Below, piece by piece: positions 9,111 through 9,352 of a stretch of 9,352 nucleotides of DNA; positions within the stretch are counted from its first letter, which is position 1; every line of letters begins with the position of its first letter. Below the pieces are notes generated by a model. That model had not been told where the DNA came from. It worked only from the letters and a program-made list of their open reading frames with translations, and did no database searches. This DNA comes from Oceanospirillaceae bacterium UBA7410. Its GTDB lineage: Bacteria; Pseudomonadota; Gammaproteobacteria; Pseudomonadales; Balneatricaceae. The stretch is from the NCBI GenBank assembly GCA_002470565.1, contig DKMQ01000001.1:34827-44178 (forward strand). The letters are read 5' to 3'. The position numbers were made by a program, and so were the translations under genes.

Positions 9111-9352
9111 GTGGCCCTTGAGCCTCTACAACCGCAAGAGTACCAAGCGCTATTAGACGCCAAAAGTGAGCATATTCGTTCTCGTTTTGACGACTTAGGA
9201 GACTTTGCCACTCACGTTGAATTAGATGTATTGCCATCAAAGCCCAAACACTATCGTATGCGTGCAGAATTTCGCATGTGGCACGAAGGTGACGATTTAT
9301 ATTATGCCATGTTTCCACCTGGCAATAAGTACCAACCTATTCGTATAGAGTC
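9111..9352 (+). CDS. trmA: tRNA (uracil-5-)-methyltransferase TrmA, 3'-truncated by window edge
   Basis: Probable SAM-dependent enzyme that methylates U54 of the tRNA T-loop to ribothymidine. About 80 N-terminal residues are visible of the roughly 360 usual for TrmA. The identification rests on [22 protein letters not shown] (residues 47 onward), which matches E. coli [22 protein letters not shown] nearly residue for residue, and on the preceding [11 protein letters not shown], comparable to TEQYEAQLAEK. The SAM-binding and catalytic Cys regions lie beyond the window. I chose GTG 9111 because AAGGAG is 7 nt upstream. With this start the first conserved Tyr falls at residue 11, as in E. coli, whereas ATG 9105 would add two residues and sit 1 nt from the ribosome-binding site. 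RlmC and RlmD are related enzymes, but the N-terminal match favours TrmA. Confidence 0.9.
   Translation, partial: MALEPLQPQEYQALLDAKSEHIRSRFDDLGDFATHVELDVLPSKPKHYRMRAEFRMWHEGDDLYYAMFPPGNKYQPIRIE

Noticed and set aside
9017..9318. Two antisense open frames over the trmA start and upstream region
   Set aside because: Both mirror the trmA N-terminal coding sequence, which matches the TrmA family strongly, and neither shows recognisable domains.

Overview
The window is about 9.35 kb of ordinary, densely packed gammaproteobacterial chromosome. It holds the last three quarters of a TCA-cycle operon, sucA-sucB-lpd-sucC-sucD (+ strand), a convergent methionyl-tRNA synthetase gene, metG (- strand), and the first 80 codons of a divergent tRNA methyltransferase gene, trmA (+ strand). 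Every protein reads like its gammaproteobacterial counterpart over its full visible length, with no frameshift or broken gene. The order sucAB-lpd-sucCD and the Pseudomonas Lpd-G-like character of the E3 protein resemble Pseudomonadales/Oceanospirillales. In Escherichia coli, lpd sits elsewhere. Base composition looks AT-richer than Pseudomonas, roughly mid-40s % GC by eye, so a marine Oceanospirillales-type bacterium is my best guess. That taxonomic statement is inference.

Layout: 1-2268 sucA (5' end outside the window); 2319-3536 sucB; 3601-5043 lpd; 5085-6254 sucC; 6251-7126 sucD, overlapping sucC by ATGA; 7151-7188 a strong bidirectional terminator; 7193-7225 a second, weaker inverted repeat; 8915-7227 metG; 8916-9110 the divergent metG/trmA intergenic region with a perfect extended -10 promoter for trmA; 9111 to the end trmA (3' end outside the window).

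How the genes work together: SucA (E1), SucB (E2) and Lpd (E3) form the 2-oxoglutarate dehydrogenase complex, which turns 2-oxoglutarate into succinyl-CoA and NADH. SucCD then converts succinyl-CoA to succinate with substrate-level NTP formation. The five genes thus encode two consecutive TCA steps in pathway order. No promoter or terminator was recognised between sucA and sucD, and the gaps are short (50, 64, 41 and -4 bp). MetG charges tRNA-Met, and TrmA makes the T54 ribothymidine of tRNAs with S-adenosylmethionine.

I looked for a hidden or novel system on both strands and found none. The points worth a second look are modest: a MetG without the usual C-terminal Trbp111-like dimerisation domain, a metG start with no usable Shine-Dalgarno sequence, a trmA start that is probably GTG rather than the nearby ATG, and a sucD ribosome-binding site written into the last codons of sucC.
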